Shown here in pieces: positions 44,125-52,575 of a DNA stretch of 64,000 bases. Within the stretch, counting starts at the first letter, position 1. Each line of letters starts with the position of its first letter. A program made the translations under genes and the position numbers. Source of the stretch: Sphingobacteriales bacterium TSM_CSS. Its GTDB lineage: Bacteria > Bacteroidota > Bacteroidia > Chitinophagales > UBA2359. The notes below the pieces were generated by a model, which searched no databases, had not been told where the DNA came from, and saw nothing but the letters and a program-made list of their open reading frames with translations. The stretch covers positions 1-64,000 of the forward strand of contig NBMY01000100.1 in NCBI GenBank assembly GCA_002212985.1. Direction: 5' to 3'.

Positions 44125-45321
44125 TTATTTATCAATAATGGTGTAAGCAGCATCTTCAAAACCAACAGGATAATCGCCGAGTTTGAGATGGGTGGCAGGG
44201 CCGGTAGGTTCGCAGATGGTGTATTCCTTGTTTTTGTAGAGAATAGGTTTGCCAGTTACCTGAGGCAAGGCTACGGCACAACTTACGTGTTCATCATTAA
44301 AATTGACCAATATCACATCATATGGCAAGAGTTGTTGCACTAAGTATTTAAACAAAACAGCCCGGTCTTCGCAATCGGAATTGGTATAAAAAAGTGTTTC
44401 TTCAGGACAAAATGCCAGATTGGGTATATTATATGCTTCCTGATCGGATTTGTAGGTAAATGCCGAGCGCGTAAAACTTAAAATCAGGCGCAGTGCATCG
44501 TTATTGGTTTTGTTGCGCAATAATTGTTTAAAGGCAGGAATGAGAGAACTATATGCTTCTTCGGATAGCGGAATATCGGACAAGTTTTTATATGACATTT
44601 GCGGGTAGCACCACCTTGTATATAAGAAACTCTTGTTAATTTTTACATCAAAAGAGTAGCTTTGGTTATCGTGTATAAAAGGCAGGTGTCTGGTAACAAT
44701 ATCGGGAGAGTTGAATTTGGGCAATTGTTTCATTTTAAATGAAAAAGGCACTCCAGATGACAGGTTGTTGAAAATAATGCGGGTGTTGCGGCTTATGTAC
44801 TTGTTATCGGTTTGTTTTTTAAGGGCGGCTGAAATATCTACGAACCAACCTTTACTTTCGGGCGATATCGGCAGTTCAAACACTTCATCATCTGAATAAA
44901 CAGAAATGGTTACCTCTTGCGGCGAATAATTGAGTTGTACACGGTAGCCCGACTTACTGAGAATAAACCAGTTAAAAAGGGTGCGGTAGGTTTCGCTTTC
45001 GTTTGGAAAAAGGGCATTAGACGTTTGGCAAATAAGGAGGTAGTAGAGCCAGTCGTTAAGAGCCATTGTTTGTTTATAGTAAAACAGGTTGCCCAATATT
45101 ATATGGTAGTTGGTTTCTGATAAATTTGTGTAGAAGCGGTAGAAATTAGTTTCGGTAAGGTCTTTTACCATCTCAATATGAATATCGGGGTCATATTCTA
45201 CGTTTAGTTTTTCCGAATAGAAGTTAACCGTCACACTGTTAGAGCCATTGTCGGCAAATGCACTTTGCTGACTGTAAACAAGCCCCAATATCAGCAACAG
45301 AAAGAGTAGCATTTGTTTCAT
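44125..45321 (-). CDS. Exported transglutaminase-like fold protein
   Basis: A 398-residue protein with a signal peptide (MKQMLLFLLLILGLVYSQQSAFA). The N-terminal half has no recognised domain. The C-terminal half resembles transglutaminase-like cysteine enzymes: TNSDCEDRAVLFKYLVQQL provides the Cys, and the later NDEHVSCAVAL and EPTGPATHLKLGDYP provide the His and a possible Asp region. The fold assignment is based on this triad pattern only. Codon use is AT-richer than that of its neighbours. ATG 45321 puts the signal peptide at the N-terminus. Confidence 0.72.
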   Translation of the reverse strand: MKQMLLFLLLILGLVYSQQSAFADNGSNSVTVNFYSEKLNVEYDPDIHIEMVKDLTETNFYRFYTNLSETNYHIILGNLFYYKQTMALNDWLYYLLICQTSNALFPNESETYRTLFNWFILSKSGYRVQLNYSPQEVTISVYSDDEVFELPISPESKGWFVDISAALKKQTDNKYISRNTRIIFNNLSSGVPFSFKMKQLPKFNSPDIVTRHLPFIHDNQSYSFDVKINKSFLYTRWCYPQMSYKNLSDIPLSEEAYSSLIPAFKQLLRNKTNNDALRLILSFTRSAFTYKSDQEAYNIPNLAFCPEETLFYTNSDCEDRAVLFKYLVQQLLPYDVILVNFNDEHVSCAVALPQVTGKPILYKNKEYTICEPTGPATHLKLGDYPVGFEDAAYTIIDK

Positions 45322-45573
45322 ATTAAAAAAATATTTACTTGAAAAGGAGTCCTTGTACAAAAATAGTCATAACAATATAGATAGACTATACTTTTTACAA
45401 TTTTTTTACCAAATTTACAATTTTTACATTAAACTGACAAAAATAAGTGCTTTTGCAAAGTTACATTAAATTTTACAATAGTCCATAATTCTTTAAATCT
45501 TTTTTAGAACGGTTTTACCCCCTTTCCGGGTGGAGCAGGTAGTCAAGTATTAAGCAGCAAAATGAGCAAAGAA

Positions 45574-46791
45574 TTAGCGAAGCAACTGCGGTACCAGCCT
45601 TCCGATGTTGGTTCTGAAAGTGGCAAAATCGGATAAGTTTACCTGCCCGTCGAAGTTTGCATCTTCGGGTTTATAAGCGGGTAAAATGCTGATGGCTGAC
45701 TTCCATTGATTATAATCGGCATAGGAAATGATGCCGTTATGGTCAAAATCGCCACAGGGCATTACCCCCCAATTATTGCTAAGGGCTATTAGCTGGCTGT
45801 TGCCGTAACGCACGTTGGCAGCATCGGTTAAATTGAAAGGGGTATCGCTGCCGATAGGTAATGTTATGGGCGTTTGGGTAATAATGGGTAAATGATTCCG
45901 GTGTTTTACGGCTATGTAGTAGGCTCCGGCAGCAATGCCGGTAAAGGTTACGCCGGCACTGCCGCCGACATCTTGCAAAAGTCCGTTGCTTAGGAGTAAA
46001 GCCGCTTTTCGGGAAACAATTATGGTATCGTTGGTGGCATTGCGAGCTTCCAGCAATACCCAATCGGTGGCATTGTCGGGAAAATTTTGCACCTCCTCAG
46101 TGCCGCTATAATTCCAGGGCGGTGTGTTAAAAGGTTGTTGCTGAGGTAAAAAGCCGCCTGTGTTAAGGTAGGTTTTCATGGTGGTATCTGTTTCCATGGC
46201 TCCCTGCAACAGCACCCTTAATTGTGCAGTTGGCTGCGGCACTACTTCTGTAATGGCAAGCGTATGGTAATAAATATAATCGCCGGTAGAGTTGTTGTTG
46301 CCATTGGCGGCATTTCCCACTGCATAAAAGGTAACATTGCCGGTTCCTGCTGTGGCTGGCGCTATCCAGCTAAAATTAAAGGTATAAGTGTCGGGCACAT
46401 TGTTGGGAGCGTTTTTATGCCCTATATGGGTGCTGCTTGAGTAAACCTTTGAGTCGGTGTTGGTTGGCACCCATATACCAACGTTTTGGTTGGCGCTGTT
46501 TCGGGCAACCATAGAAAAACCCCATCTTTTTTGCCCTGTTTGGCTTACCGTAACCGACATGCTGTAGGTTTGCCCTGCAATATATTGGTTTACCCCGCCA
46601 TTAAAACTAACAACCACCGCGCCGCTGCCGCCCGTGCCCGGGCTGTGGCAGGAGGTGCAGGCATTGGTAGTTCCGGGTGCGCCGGTCATGTTGGCAGGAG
46701 GCGTGCTGCTGCTTCCGCTTATAAATTCGGAGCTGTCGTAAAATGCCCATGTTAAAAACAGCAAAGTAAGCAGGGTAATTTTTATTTTCAT
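45574..46791 (-). CDS. Exported choice-of-anchor V (Reeler-like) protein with CxxCH and dockerin-like repeats
   Basis: A 405-residue exported protein. After the signal peptide comes GAPGTTNACTSCHSPG, a CxxCH cytochrome-type heme motif, then a Reeler-like/choice-of-anchor V beta domain of about 140 residues (YIAGQTYSMSVTV..., RWGFSMVARN). The C-terminal 60 residues hold two dockerin-like calcium loops, GDFDHNGIISYADYNQWKSA and DANFDGQVNLSDFATFRTNIG. There is no T9SS sorting domain. The CxxCH may bind heme or may be a structural pair; sequence cannot decide. Confidence 0.85.
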   Translation of the reverse strand: MKIKITLLTLLFLTWAFYDSSEFISGSSSTPPANMTGAPGTTNACTSCHSPGTGGSGAVVVSFNGGVNQYIAGQTYSMSVTVSQTGQKRWGFSMVARNSANQNVGIWVPTNTDSKVYSSSTHIGHKNAPNNVPDTYTFNFSWIAPATAGTGNVTFYAVGNAANGNNNSTGDYIYYHTLAITEVVPQPTAQLRVLLQGAMETDTTMKTYLNTGGFLPQQQPFNTPPWNYSGTEEVQNFPDNATDWVLLEARNATNDTIIVSRKAALLLSNGLLQDVGGSAGVTFTGIAAGAYYIAVKHRNHLPIITQTPITLPIGSDTPFNLTDAANVRYGNSQLIALSNNWGVMPCGDFDHNGIISYADYNQWKSAISILPAYKPEDANFDGQVNLSDFATFRTNIGRLVPQLLR

Positions 46792-46898
46792 AGAAACACG
46801 AATGGCGTAAAACTTAACCCAAAACAGGTATTAAATCATACAGTTTGTACAAAAAAGTGAGTTTGTGCAGGTAAAAACTTATTCAGCCAAACAAAATT

Positions 46899-46950
46899 AA
46901 CAGAAAAACGGGTAAAAGCATTGTATTTGCTTGCTTTTACCCGTTTTTAA
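46899..46950 (-). terminator. Strong, possibly bidirectional terminator
   Basis: AAAAACGGGTAAAAGC and GCTTTTACCCGTTTTT form a perfect 16-bp stem with T runs on both strands. It lies 47 bases past the stop of the 46997-47410 gene on the minus strand. Confidence 0.88.
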
Positions 46951-46996
46951 CGTTTAAACACCGATTCTGTTCGGAGAGAACTATAATTTAGAAATG

Positions 46997-47410
46997 CTAT
47001 TTAAATGTTTTTTTCAGAAATTTTACCATTGCCGGTGTCACCAATACAACGCGGCTAAAGGCAATCTTGTTTTTTTTGAGTTGTTTGGTAATCAAACAGG
47101 CGCCTTGGTCATCGCAGGGGTCAACTGCGCCTATACCTAATTGTTGCAATGCCTGCTTGTCTAAAATGGGGTCATTGGAACTAACGTTTATAGAATTACA
47201 GTTAGTGGTTCCGTCTTTTTTAAGGCAGCAACAGTTGCCTTTGTCATCTACAATAAGGGCACCGTCTGTACAAATCGGGCATACTTCTTTTATTAAATTT
47301 TGTTCTTTTACGGTAAATTCTGAAAGTGTATTAGCTATTTGGGCGTTGGCCTGCTGCAATATACACATCATACCAAAGACAAACAAAGCAAGAACTGTTA
47401 ACTTTTTCAT
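46997..47410 (-). CDS. Small exported cysteine-rich protein
   Basis: A 137-residue protein with a signal peptide (MKKLTVLALFVFGMMCILQQANAQ). The mature part has cysteines in the pattern CPICTDGALIVDDKGNCCCLKKDG, then DPCDDQGACL, suggesting disulfides or a metal site. It ends in a basic helix. I do not recognise the family. ATG 47410 places the signal peptide first. It sits in a run of minus-strand genes for exported proteins and has its own terminator. Confidence 0.72.
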   Translation of the reverse strand: MKKLTVLALFVFGMMCILQQANAQIANTLSEFTVKEQNLIKEVCPICTDGALIVDDKGNCCCLKKDGTTNCNSINVSSNDPILDKQALQQLGIGAVDPCDDQGACLITKQLKKNKIAFSRVVLVTPAMVKFLKKTFK

Positions 47411-47547
47411 AGGAAGTTGTGTTTTGGAGAAGTAATGAAAATTGATGGATTGGAACGACGAAAATGAAGCAATAAGTAATATTATTATCAAATTTTAAAA
47501 ACCCGAAGCAAAGCTATTTTGACAAATTGAACCGGCAATAGTTTAAT

Positions 47548-48171
47548 TTATAGGGTGCAGGTTTGCGAAAAAATGTTGTTGCTTTCGTTTCTTTCTTCTA
47601 CGGTGCTGCTGTTGCCGGTATTGGTGCGGCAGTTATCGGCATAAATGGTTAAATAGTATTGGCGGTTGTTTTGCGTGGTTAACCAGTTGTAATTATCGGC
47701 AGACAGGGTAATTTGGGTGCAAAAATGTATTTGCCCGCCGGCCGGTAAAGTAGGCACATCGGCACAGGAAGCCGTACTATTTCCCGAAACCACGCCCGAG
47801 TTTGCCGGAAATGCGCCGAAACGCTGCATTTCGTGGCAATCATAACCGGCAGTGCAACTAATGCTGAACGACATGGGAAAATTGCCGGTTGGGGTTTGCC
47901 CTGTATTTTGAACGGTAATATTGAGCGGTATGGCATAGCTGCCGTTGTATAAACGCACTGCTGCCTGTGCCTGCAATGCCGTAACAGCAATATCGGGCAA
48001 AAATGCCGGCAGCTTTACCGGTTTCAGTTTCAACAAGTCGGACTTGGTTACCGGTTTCAAATCTTTGTTTTTCAAATTGGGTTGCGCCATGATACAGGGT
48101 TCATTTACCAAAACAAATATACTGCAAATTGCGGCTAAGGCTAATATTCTAAAGCGAAATATGGTTTTCAT
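47548..48171 (-). CDS. Exported CARDB/APHP-like protein
   Basis: A 207-residue exported protein with a signal peptide (to about residue 30, ending MAQ). One Ig-like CARDB domain is seen: LPDIAVTALQAQAAVRL, LNITVQNTGQTPTGNF, SCADVPTLPAGG and the closing VEERNESNNIFSQTC, the family's typical E..E.NN end. Two cysteine pairs may stabilise it. Such domains usually bind carbohydrate or serve as surface spacers; no ligand can be inferred. Confidence 0.82.
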   Translation of the reverse strand: MKTIFRFRILALAAICSIFVLVNEPCIMAQPNLKNKDLKPVTKSDLLKLKPVKLPAFLPDIAVTALQAQAAVRLYNGSYAIPLNITVQNTGQTPTGNFPMSFSISCTAGYDCHEMQRFGAFPANSGVVSGNSTASCADVPTLPAGGQIHFCTQITLSADNYNWLTTQNNRQYYLTIYADNCRTNTGNSSTVEERNESNNIFSQTCTL

Positions 48172-48241
48172 GACAATTTTAATTTTGAAGTGGCGGAATG
48201 TGGTGAAAAAAGCGGGAAAAAAAATTCCCGATGTTGGGGGT

Positions 48242-48272
48242 AAAAAGGAGGACAGGACTGTAACCTGTCCTC
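48242..48272 (-). terminator. Terminator after exported protein gene 48351-49193
   Basis: GAGGACAGG pairs perfectly with CCTGTCCTC around a 7-base loop, followed on the minus strand by five T. Confidence 0.82.
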
Positions 48273-48350
48273 GCTGTTGATAACCCCAAAAAACAATGCA
48301 TATTTTTTATGCGGTAAACACGGTTTTGAGGCTTTAGGGTTTACATGTAT

Positions 48351-49193
48351 TTAGTTGCAGCTTACCGGGGCATACTCGCCACCGTCGGCGGCAGTGGTTC
48401 TAAACCAGCGTTCGCCATTGAGGTAGGTTTTACCGTTTTGGTAGCCCAGGTTGTATTGTGCGGCGCTGCCGTCGTTAAAGTTAAGTTGCAGTATGGCGCT
48501 GCCGTTGCCGTTGTCAATAACAGACCAACTGCCATCGCCGTTGTTGTTGCCGTAGCTGTAGCCGCTGGCTGCCGGTGCATCTACGCTAAAATTGCTGGTG
48601 CCGTTGTAGGTAAAAAAGCCCCTGCTGCACAATTCAATTTTGCGCTCAACCGAGTAGCCGCCGTAGTTGCTGCCGTAGCCCGAACTGTAAGAGTCCATAT
48701 AGGTAAGGCGCGTATTTGATAACAAATTTTTCCATTCTTTGGCTACTGCCGAATTAGAGCCGCCTATTCCGCCACTGCCCGATGTAGTTTGCCTTGCCGG
48801 CGCAGCAGCTGTGGTTTGCTGCAAAGCGGCCGCGCTGCCGCGGGTAAAATTAAGCGTTACCGGCGTGGTTTGATACGTATTGGGGTCAACAATTAAAAGG
48901 GTAAGGTCTAAGCGGTTGCCGCTAACGATGGCGGTGTAGGCGCTCATTTGTCCGTTGCCGTTGTCTTGAATTAAGCCTTCCGATTGTTTGCCGCTTACCG
49001 TGCCAAGCAAAGTTGCCGACTCGGCGCCTATTGTCAATTGTCCGGCTATACCACCTTCGTAAGGGGCAATTTGGAGGGTGGCAGTTTGCCCGTTTGCATT
49101 CATTACATAGTTGCCTTCAAATCCGGCGGTTTGAGCATTTACCATTGCCAAACCCATACAAACTGCTGCAAGAAGAAAAAGAACCTGTTTCAT
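48351..49193 (-). CDS. Exported protein of unknown function
   Basis: A 280-residue protein with a signal peptide (MKQVLFLLAAVCMGLAMVNAQ). The first 100 residues look like a small beta barrel (NYVMNANGQTATLQIAPYEGGIAGQLTI). A T/S/G-rich linker (AAAPARQTTSGSGGIGG) leads to a second domain rich in G, Y, N and S (SYSSGYGSNYGGYSVERKIEL... GSWSVIDNGNGSAILQL). I do not recognise either. Its promoter region shares a 69-bp module with the gene at 51153-52379, so the two are probably co-regulated. Confidence 0.75.
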   Translation of the reverse strand: MKQVLFLLAAVCMGLAMVNAQTAGFEGNYVMNANGQTATLQIAPYEGGIAGQLTIGAESATLLGTVSGKQSEGLIQDNGNGQMSAYTAIVSGNRLDLTLLIVDPNTYQTTPVTLNFTRGSAAALQQTTAAAPARQTTSGSGGIGGSNSAVAKEWKNLLSNTRLTYMDSYSSGYGSNYGGYSVERKIELCSRGFFTYNGTSNFSVDAPAASGYSYGNNNGDGSWSVIDNGNGSAILQLNFNDGSAAQYNLGYQNGKTYLNGERWFRTTAADGGEYAPVSCN

Positions 49194-49237
49194 TGTTTTT
49201 ACTTTTTAAGGGGTTGTGAATTTGTTTTTGTTTGTTT

Positions 49238-49306
49238 GATGAGGCAAAGATACCGGCGCCTTGGCTGCGCAGAAAACCATCTTTTTCCGAAACATAGCTT
49301 TCTGAG
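49238..49306 (-). promoter_or_regulatory. Promoter module A, shared with 52572-52640
   Basis: A 69-bp segment upstream of the gene at 48351-49193. It aligns without gaps to 52572-52640 with 52 of 69 bases identical, including the -7-like box TATCTTTG (49245-49252, minus strand) and an upstream block read on the plus strand as AAACATAG and TTTCTGAG. The conserved upstream block lies where an activator or -33 element would bind. Confidence 0.7.
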
Positions 49307-49451
49307 TGCAAAAACCCAATGTAACTTATTGATAATGAACTATTTGCAATTAAGTTCCGATACACGGATTCAGACGGTAAAAAAGCAGAAATAAAGCAAT
49401 TTCTGTTGAAACCCATAGCCCGATGTAAAAAACTGCAGGGGTGCTTCGGGG

Positions 49452-49511
49452 TAAAAACAGGGCGGCGGGGCAAGGGCTGTATATTAACGTATGAAGTATT
49501 GCCGCCGCCCT
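49452..49511 (-). terminator. Terminator after the subtilase gene
   Basis: AGGGCGGCGG pairs with CCGCCGCCCT over 10 bp with a loop of 33 bases, and on the minus strand the stem is followed by GTTTTTACC. It lies 16 bases past the subtilase stop. Confidence 0.72.
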
Positions 49512-49526
49512 TTTCTGCAAAGGGCT

Positions 49527-50741
49527 TTACCTTTTAGCAATTTTATTGCTGGTTCCTCCACAAATTACATTGCCTGCACTTACGGGCGCTCCTGTTTTGG
49601 AATGAATAATGCCCGCCACTACCGGCGCCGCCATAGAAGTACCCGACATGGTGGCATAAGCGCCGCCTTTGTAGGTTGAATACACATCGGACCCAACAGC
49701 TACCCAATCAACGGCAGGTGTGCCCCAGTTTGAAAACGATGAGCAGGTATTAGAACAGGTAATGGAGCCAACCGTATAAATTTTGGTACCGTTAATGCAG
49801 CCGGGTATGCTAAGGTTGGCGTTGCCGGCATCGTTGCCGGCGGCAATTACCACAAAAGTGCCGGCATTGCCCAAAGCCCTTATGGCATCGCGCAGGGCCG
49901 GGTTGGCATTTTCGCAGTTAAGAACGGGGTAAGAACCAAGGCTCATGTTTACCACATCGCCGGCAATATCGTACTGTGCCACATGGTTTACGCCCTGCAA
50001 AATTTGGGTAAACGACCCCGAACCCGAATTTGCCAGCACCTTAACCGGCACCACCGTAGCGCCCGATGATACGCCCACCACGCCAATAGTGTTGTTTTTG
50101 GCGGCGGCAATGCCGGCTACATGGGTTCCGTGCCCATGTCCGTCGTTTACGGTTTGCCCGCTTATAAAAGACTTGGCATAAGTGGCATCGGTTTGCACAT
50201 TCAAATCGGGGTGGGTAAGGTCTATGCCGGTATCTAAAATCCAAATCCAGGTGGGTTTACCGGCTCCGTTTACGGGGCCACCTGCTTTGGTAATGGCGCA
50301 GGTAGTGGTTTGTGCCCTAAAGGCTGCTTCGGGCATACATTCGGGGGTTATGCTGTTTGCCTCCAATTGTATCCTATAATCGGGGTAAACGCCGGCAACA
50401 TCGGGATTGGCTTTGAGGCGGGTTACTTCGGCATTGGTTAGTTTTGCGGTAAAGCCCACTACAACGTCGGCATACTCGGCAATAACGGCTGCGGTATTTA
50501 ATTTTGCTTTAGCGGCCACGTCTTTTACCTTACTTAAATTGGCCTGCCGTACCAGCCGGTTGAGTTGTTCTTTCTGTTTGCGGTCTATGCTGTTTTTTTG
50601 CTGTTCTATTACGGGTTTTGCGGCTTTGGGGGTTAATAAAACCATGTATTGACCGGGTATGGGGAGCGGCCCGTTTTGGGCATTTGTAAACTGAAGGCTA
50701 AAAATAACTGCTGCTGCAAGTGCAAAAATGAACGTTTTCAT
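49527..50741 (-). CDS. Exported subtilisin-like (S8) serine protease
   Basis: A 404-residue exported protease with a signal peptide (ends FTNAQ), an I9-type propeptide of about 100 residues (YMVLLTPKAAK..., VVVGFTAKLTNAEVTRLKANPDVAGVYPDY), and an S8 catalytic domain: Asp in WILDTGIDLTHPD, His in GHGHGTHVAGIAA, Asn in VIAAGNDAGN, Ser in SGTSMAAPVVAGI. It ends soon after the catalytic serine, with no sorting domain. Length is normal for a minimal secreted subtilase. It is the most clearly enzymatic member of this exported-protein run. Confidence 0.93.
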   Translation of the reverse strand: MKTFIFALAAAVIFSLQFTNAQNGPLPIPGQYMVLLTPKAAKPVIEQQKNSIDRKQKEQLNRLVRQANLSKVKDVAAKAKLNTAAVIAEYADVVVGFTAKLTNAEVTRLKANPDVAGVYPDYRIQLEANSITPECMPEAAFRAQTTTCAITKAGGPVNGAGKPTWIWILDTGIDLTHPDLNVQTDATYAKSFISGQTVNDGHGHGTHVAGIAAAKNNTIGVVGVSSGATVVPVKVLANSGSGSFTQILQGVNHVAQYDIAGDVVNMSLGSYPVLNCENANPALRDAIRALGNAGTFVVIAAGNDAGNANLSIPGCINGTKIYTVGSITCSNTCSSFSNWGTPAVDWVAVGSDVYSTYKGGAYATMSGTSMAAPVVAGIIHSKTGAPVSAGNVICGGTSNKIAKR

Positions 50742-51152
50742 AATACTGTTATTTATGGGGTTAAGAATGTTTAATGTTGATACTTTGACAAAGCCGGTTC
50801 GGGAATTTTTTTAAGGAAGTTGCACAACACACAGAAGATTAACTAAACAATTGTAAGAAGCTGGTTTACAGGTTTTATGTAGATTTCTGATGTTTAAATG
50901 AAGCAAGACCGGTTGAAAGTTTAGGTTTATTATTGTTATCGGGTAAGCCCTTAAAAGATGCCTGTTATTATGTAAAAAAAATCGGATTAAAAATTTGAAT
51001 TCTGGAGTTAAACTAAAATTTGAAATTTCATCAAAATTCATATCAAAACTGAAACAAGGCTTTTTATTGAAAAAGAAAAGGCGGGTACTGTATTTTGGCA
51101 ATACCCGCCTTTTTCATTTAGTGGTCAGGTTGTGCAGTCAAAGGCGTTATGG
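50742..51152. other. Intergenic region between two minus-strand exported-protein genes
   Basis: 411 AT-rich bases containing the upstream region of the subtilase gene and, at 51067-51115, the terminator of the 51153-52379 gene. No clear -7 box for the subtilase and no other gene is seen. Confidence 0.5.
51067..51115 (-). terminator. Terminator after gene 51153-52379
   Basis: AAAGGCGGGTA and TACCCGCCTTT pair perfectly, extended by TG/CA, around a short loop, with T-rich sequence following on the minus strand. It lies 38 bases past the stop. Confidence 0.85.
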
Positions 51153-52379
51153 TTAAAAACCTTTGTTGTTGTTGGTTTCGTTGCTTTCGCTTACGGTGTT
51201 TTGCGTGTCGGTGGCAATGGTAAAGGTTGATGGGTCTGCCCAGTTATATTCGGGGTTGGTGGCGTTATCCTGATGAGCGTGAACATCGTTGCCGCTGTTG
51301 CAAGAGAGTGAGCGCATGAGTTTCTTTTTAGATTTCGGGCGGGTATAGGTAAAGGTTTTGGTTTCGCCTGCGTTCATTCCGTTAATGGTTTGTTCCTGCA
51401 ATACGGTGTTGCCGCTTTTTAGTTGTACTTTAAAGGTGCCGCTTATGGGACCGCCTGAATTTTTAACTTTCCACTGTACGCTGGGCCAGGTAATTTCTTT
51501 TACCACTACTGCCTGACTGGTACCGGGTGTGCCTATAGCGATTTTTACAGTAGTAAGGGTGGCGTTGTCGCTGGTAACTTTACCCAAAGAACCTCCGCAG
51601 GAAGCTGCGCCGTCAACGCTGTATTTACCGGTTAAGCCATCGGGTAAAACATCGGGGCGCGGGTGCAGTACTATTGAGGAAATGCTTTTGCTGATGTCGT
51701 GGTGGCAGAATGTTTCATTTTCTTCAAACCTGATGGAAGTAAGGTTTACCTGCGATGAAGTGGAAAACACGGTGTTAAACGTTTTGCTGGAGCTGGTAGC
51801 GCCTGCGGTGGCGGTTGCGCTTTCTACGCGGGTGTCGTCAACATACAGGTCGTTTACATTGGTGCCGGTAATGGTAAGCTGGTAGGTTCTGCCCGATACC
51901 AGGAACGAGGGCGTAGCGCCGTTTTCTTTAATGCTGATGCCGCTGATAGAGGCTTTTTTGCGAATGTCTATTTTAAACGAGCAGGTAAGGGTGTTGGCAA
52001 CCCCGAAGAGGGAGATGGTAACGCCGTTTTGCTCTGCCGCACTGCTGCTTACGCTGATGTTTACATCTACCCAGGTGGCGCAGCCGCTGAAATCGCCAAT
52101 TCCGCCCGAGTGTTTTGCGCCAATGGTGGCCGATACTCCGCTTACACCTGCGCTGGCAGCGCCAACCAAATCGCCGAATTTTACGAATACGCGAATGGTT
52201 TGGGTTTCGCCGGTTAATACGTTGGGCTTGTCGGTGGCATCGTTATAGGTGTGACCACACATGGTGCGTTTGCAAATGGTTTCAACGGCAAACGAATTCT
52301 GAGAAAACAGCATACCAAAAAAGGTAATTACAAATGCCATAAAGAAATGGCGGGCAGAAAAAATGCTTTGTGCTTTCAT
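51153..52379 (-). CDS. Exported CARDB-like protein
   Basis: A 408-residue protein (from ATG 52379) with a signal peptide (MKAQSIFSARHFFMAFVITFFGMLFSQNSFA). The mature part is beta-rich. A central stretch (ISGISIKENGATPSFLVSGRTYQLTITGTNV) is Ig-like, and the C-terminal domain ends DTQNTVSESNETNNNKGF, the CARDB signature. The frame is also open to an ATG at 52496 that would add 39 polar residues and starts with the same MKAQS; the internal start gives a normal signal peptide and is preferred. Confidence 0.8.
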   Translation of the reverse strand: MKAQSIFSARHFFMAFVITFFGMLFSQNSFAVETICKRTMCGHTYNDATDKPNVLTGETQTIRVFVKFGDLVGAASAGVSGVSATIGAKHSGGIGDFSGCATWVDVNISVSSSAAEQNGVTISLFGVANTLTCSFKIDIRKKASISGISIKENGATPSFLVSGRTYQLTITGTNVNDLYVDDTRVESATATAGATSSSKTFNTVFSTSSQVNLTSIRFEENETFCHHDISKSISSIVLHPRPDVLPDGLTGKYSVDGAASCGGSLGKVTSDNATLTTVKIAIGTPGTSQAVVVKEITWPSVQWKVKNSGGPISGTFKVQLKSGNTVLQEQTINGMNAGETKTFTYTRPKSKKKLMRSLSCNSGNDVHAHQDNATNPEYNWADPSTFTIATDTQNTVSESNETNNNKGF

Positions 52380-52497
52380 GTTGAACATTGATTTTGGGAT
52401 TAAAGAATTGGTTAATTGATTTTGTTTTTGGTTTTGAACTAAACTTTGGTTGCTTACTGTGGCAAGTGCGGCGGGGTTGTTGCTTTGTGCTTTCATG
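52364..52497 (-). repeat. 17-bp direct repeat duplicating the start-codon region
   Basis: TGCTTTGTGCTTTCATG (plus-strand reading) occurs at 52364-52380 and again at 52481-52497, 117 bases apart, which is exactly 39 codons. Both copies carry an in-frame ATG followed by KAQS, so the gene has two equivalent-looking starts. Confidence 0.75.
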
Positions 52498-52506
52498 ATG
52501 ATTGTT

Positions 52507-52575
52507 TGTTTTGGGGTTGGTTAATAATGTTGTTTTGTTGTTTTGTTTGTTTGTTGTGTTTTGTTGTTGTTGATG
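52507..52575. repeat. T/G-rich low-complexity leader tract
   Basis: Interrupted TTG and TTTG units run through this stretch between promoter module B and the two possible starts of the exported-protein gene. On the mRNA it reads as AAC/AAAC units. A shorter similar tract lies in the leader after promoter module A. The polar reading frame over it is low-complexity and not a gene. Confidence 0.6.

Larger units (their letters stand above)
49194..49526. other. Leader, promoter module and terminator between two minus-strand genes
   Basis: 333 bases holding, from left to right, a T/G-rich leader of the 48351-49193 gene, its promoter module (49238-49306) and the terminator of the subtilase gene (49452-49511). 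No gene is seen. Confidence 0.6.

Noticed and set aside
49194-49240. The two promoter modules as insertion sequence ends
   Set aside because: No inverted repeats, target duplications or transposase accompany them, and the -7 box positions agree with promoter function.
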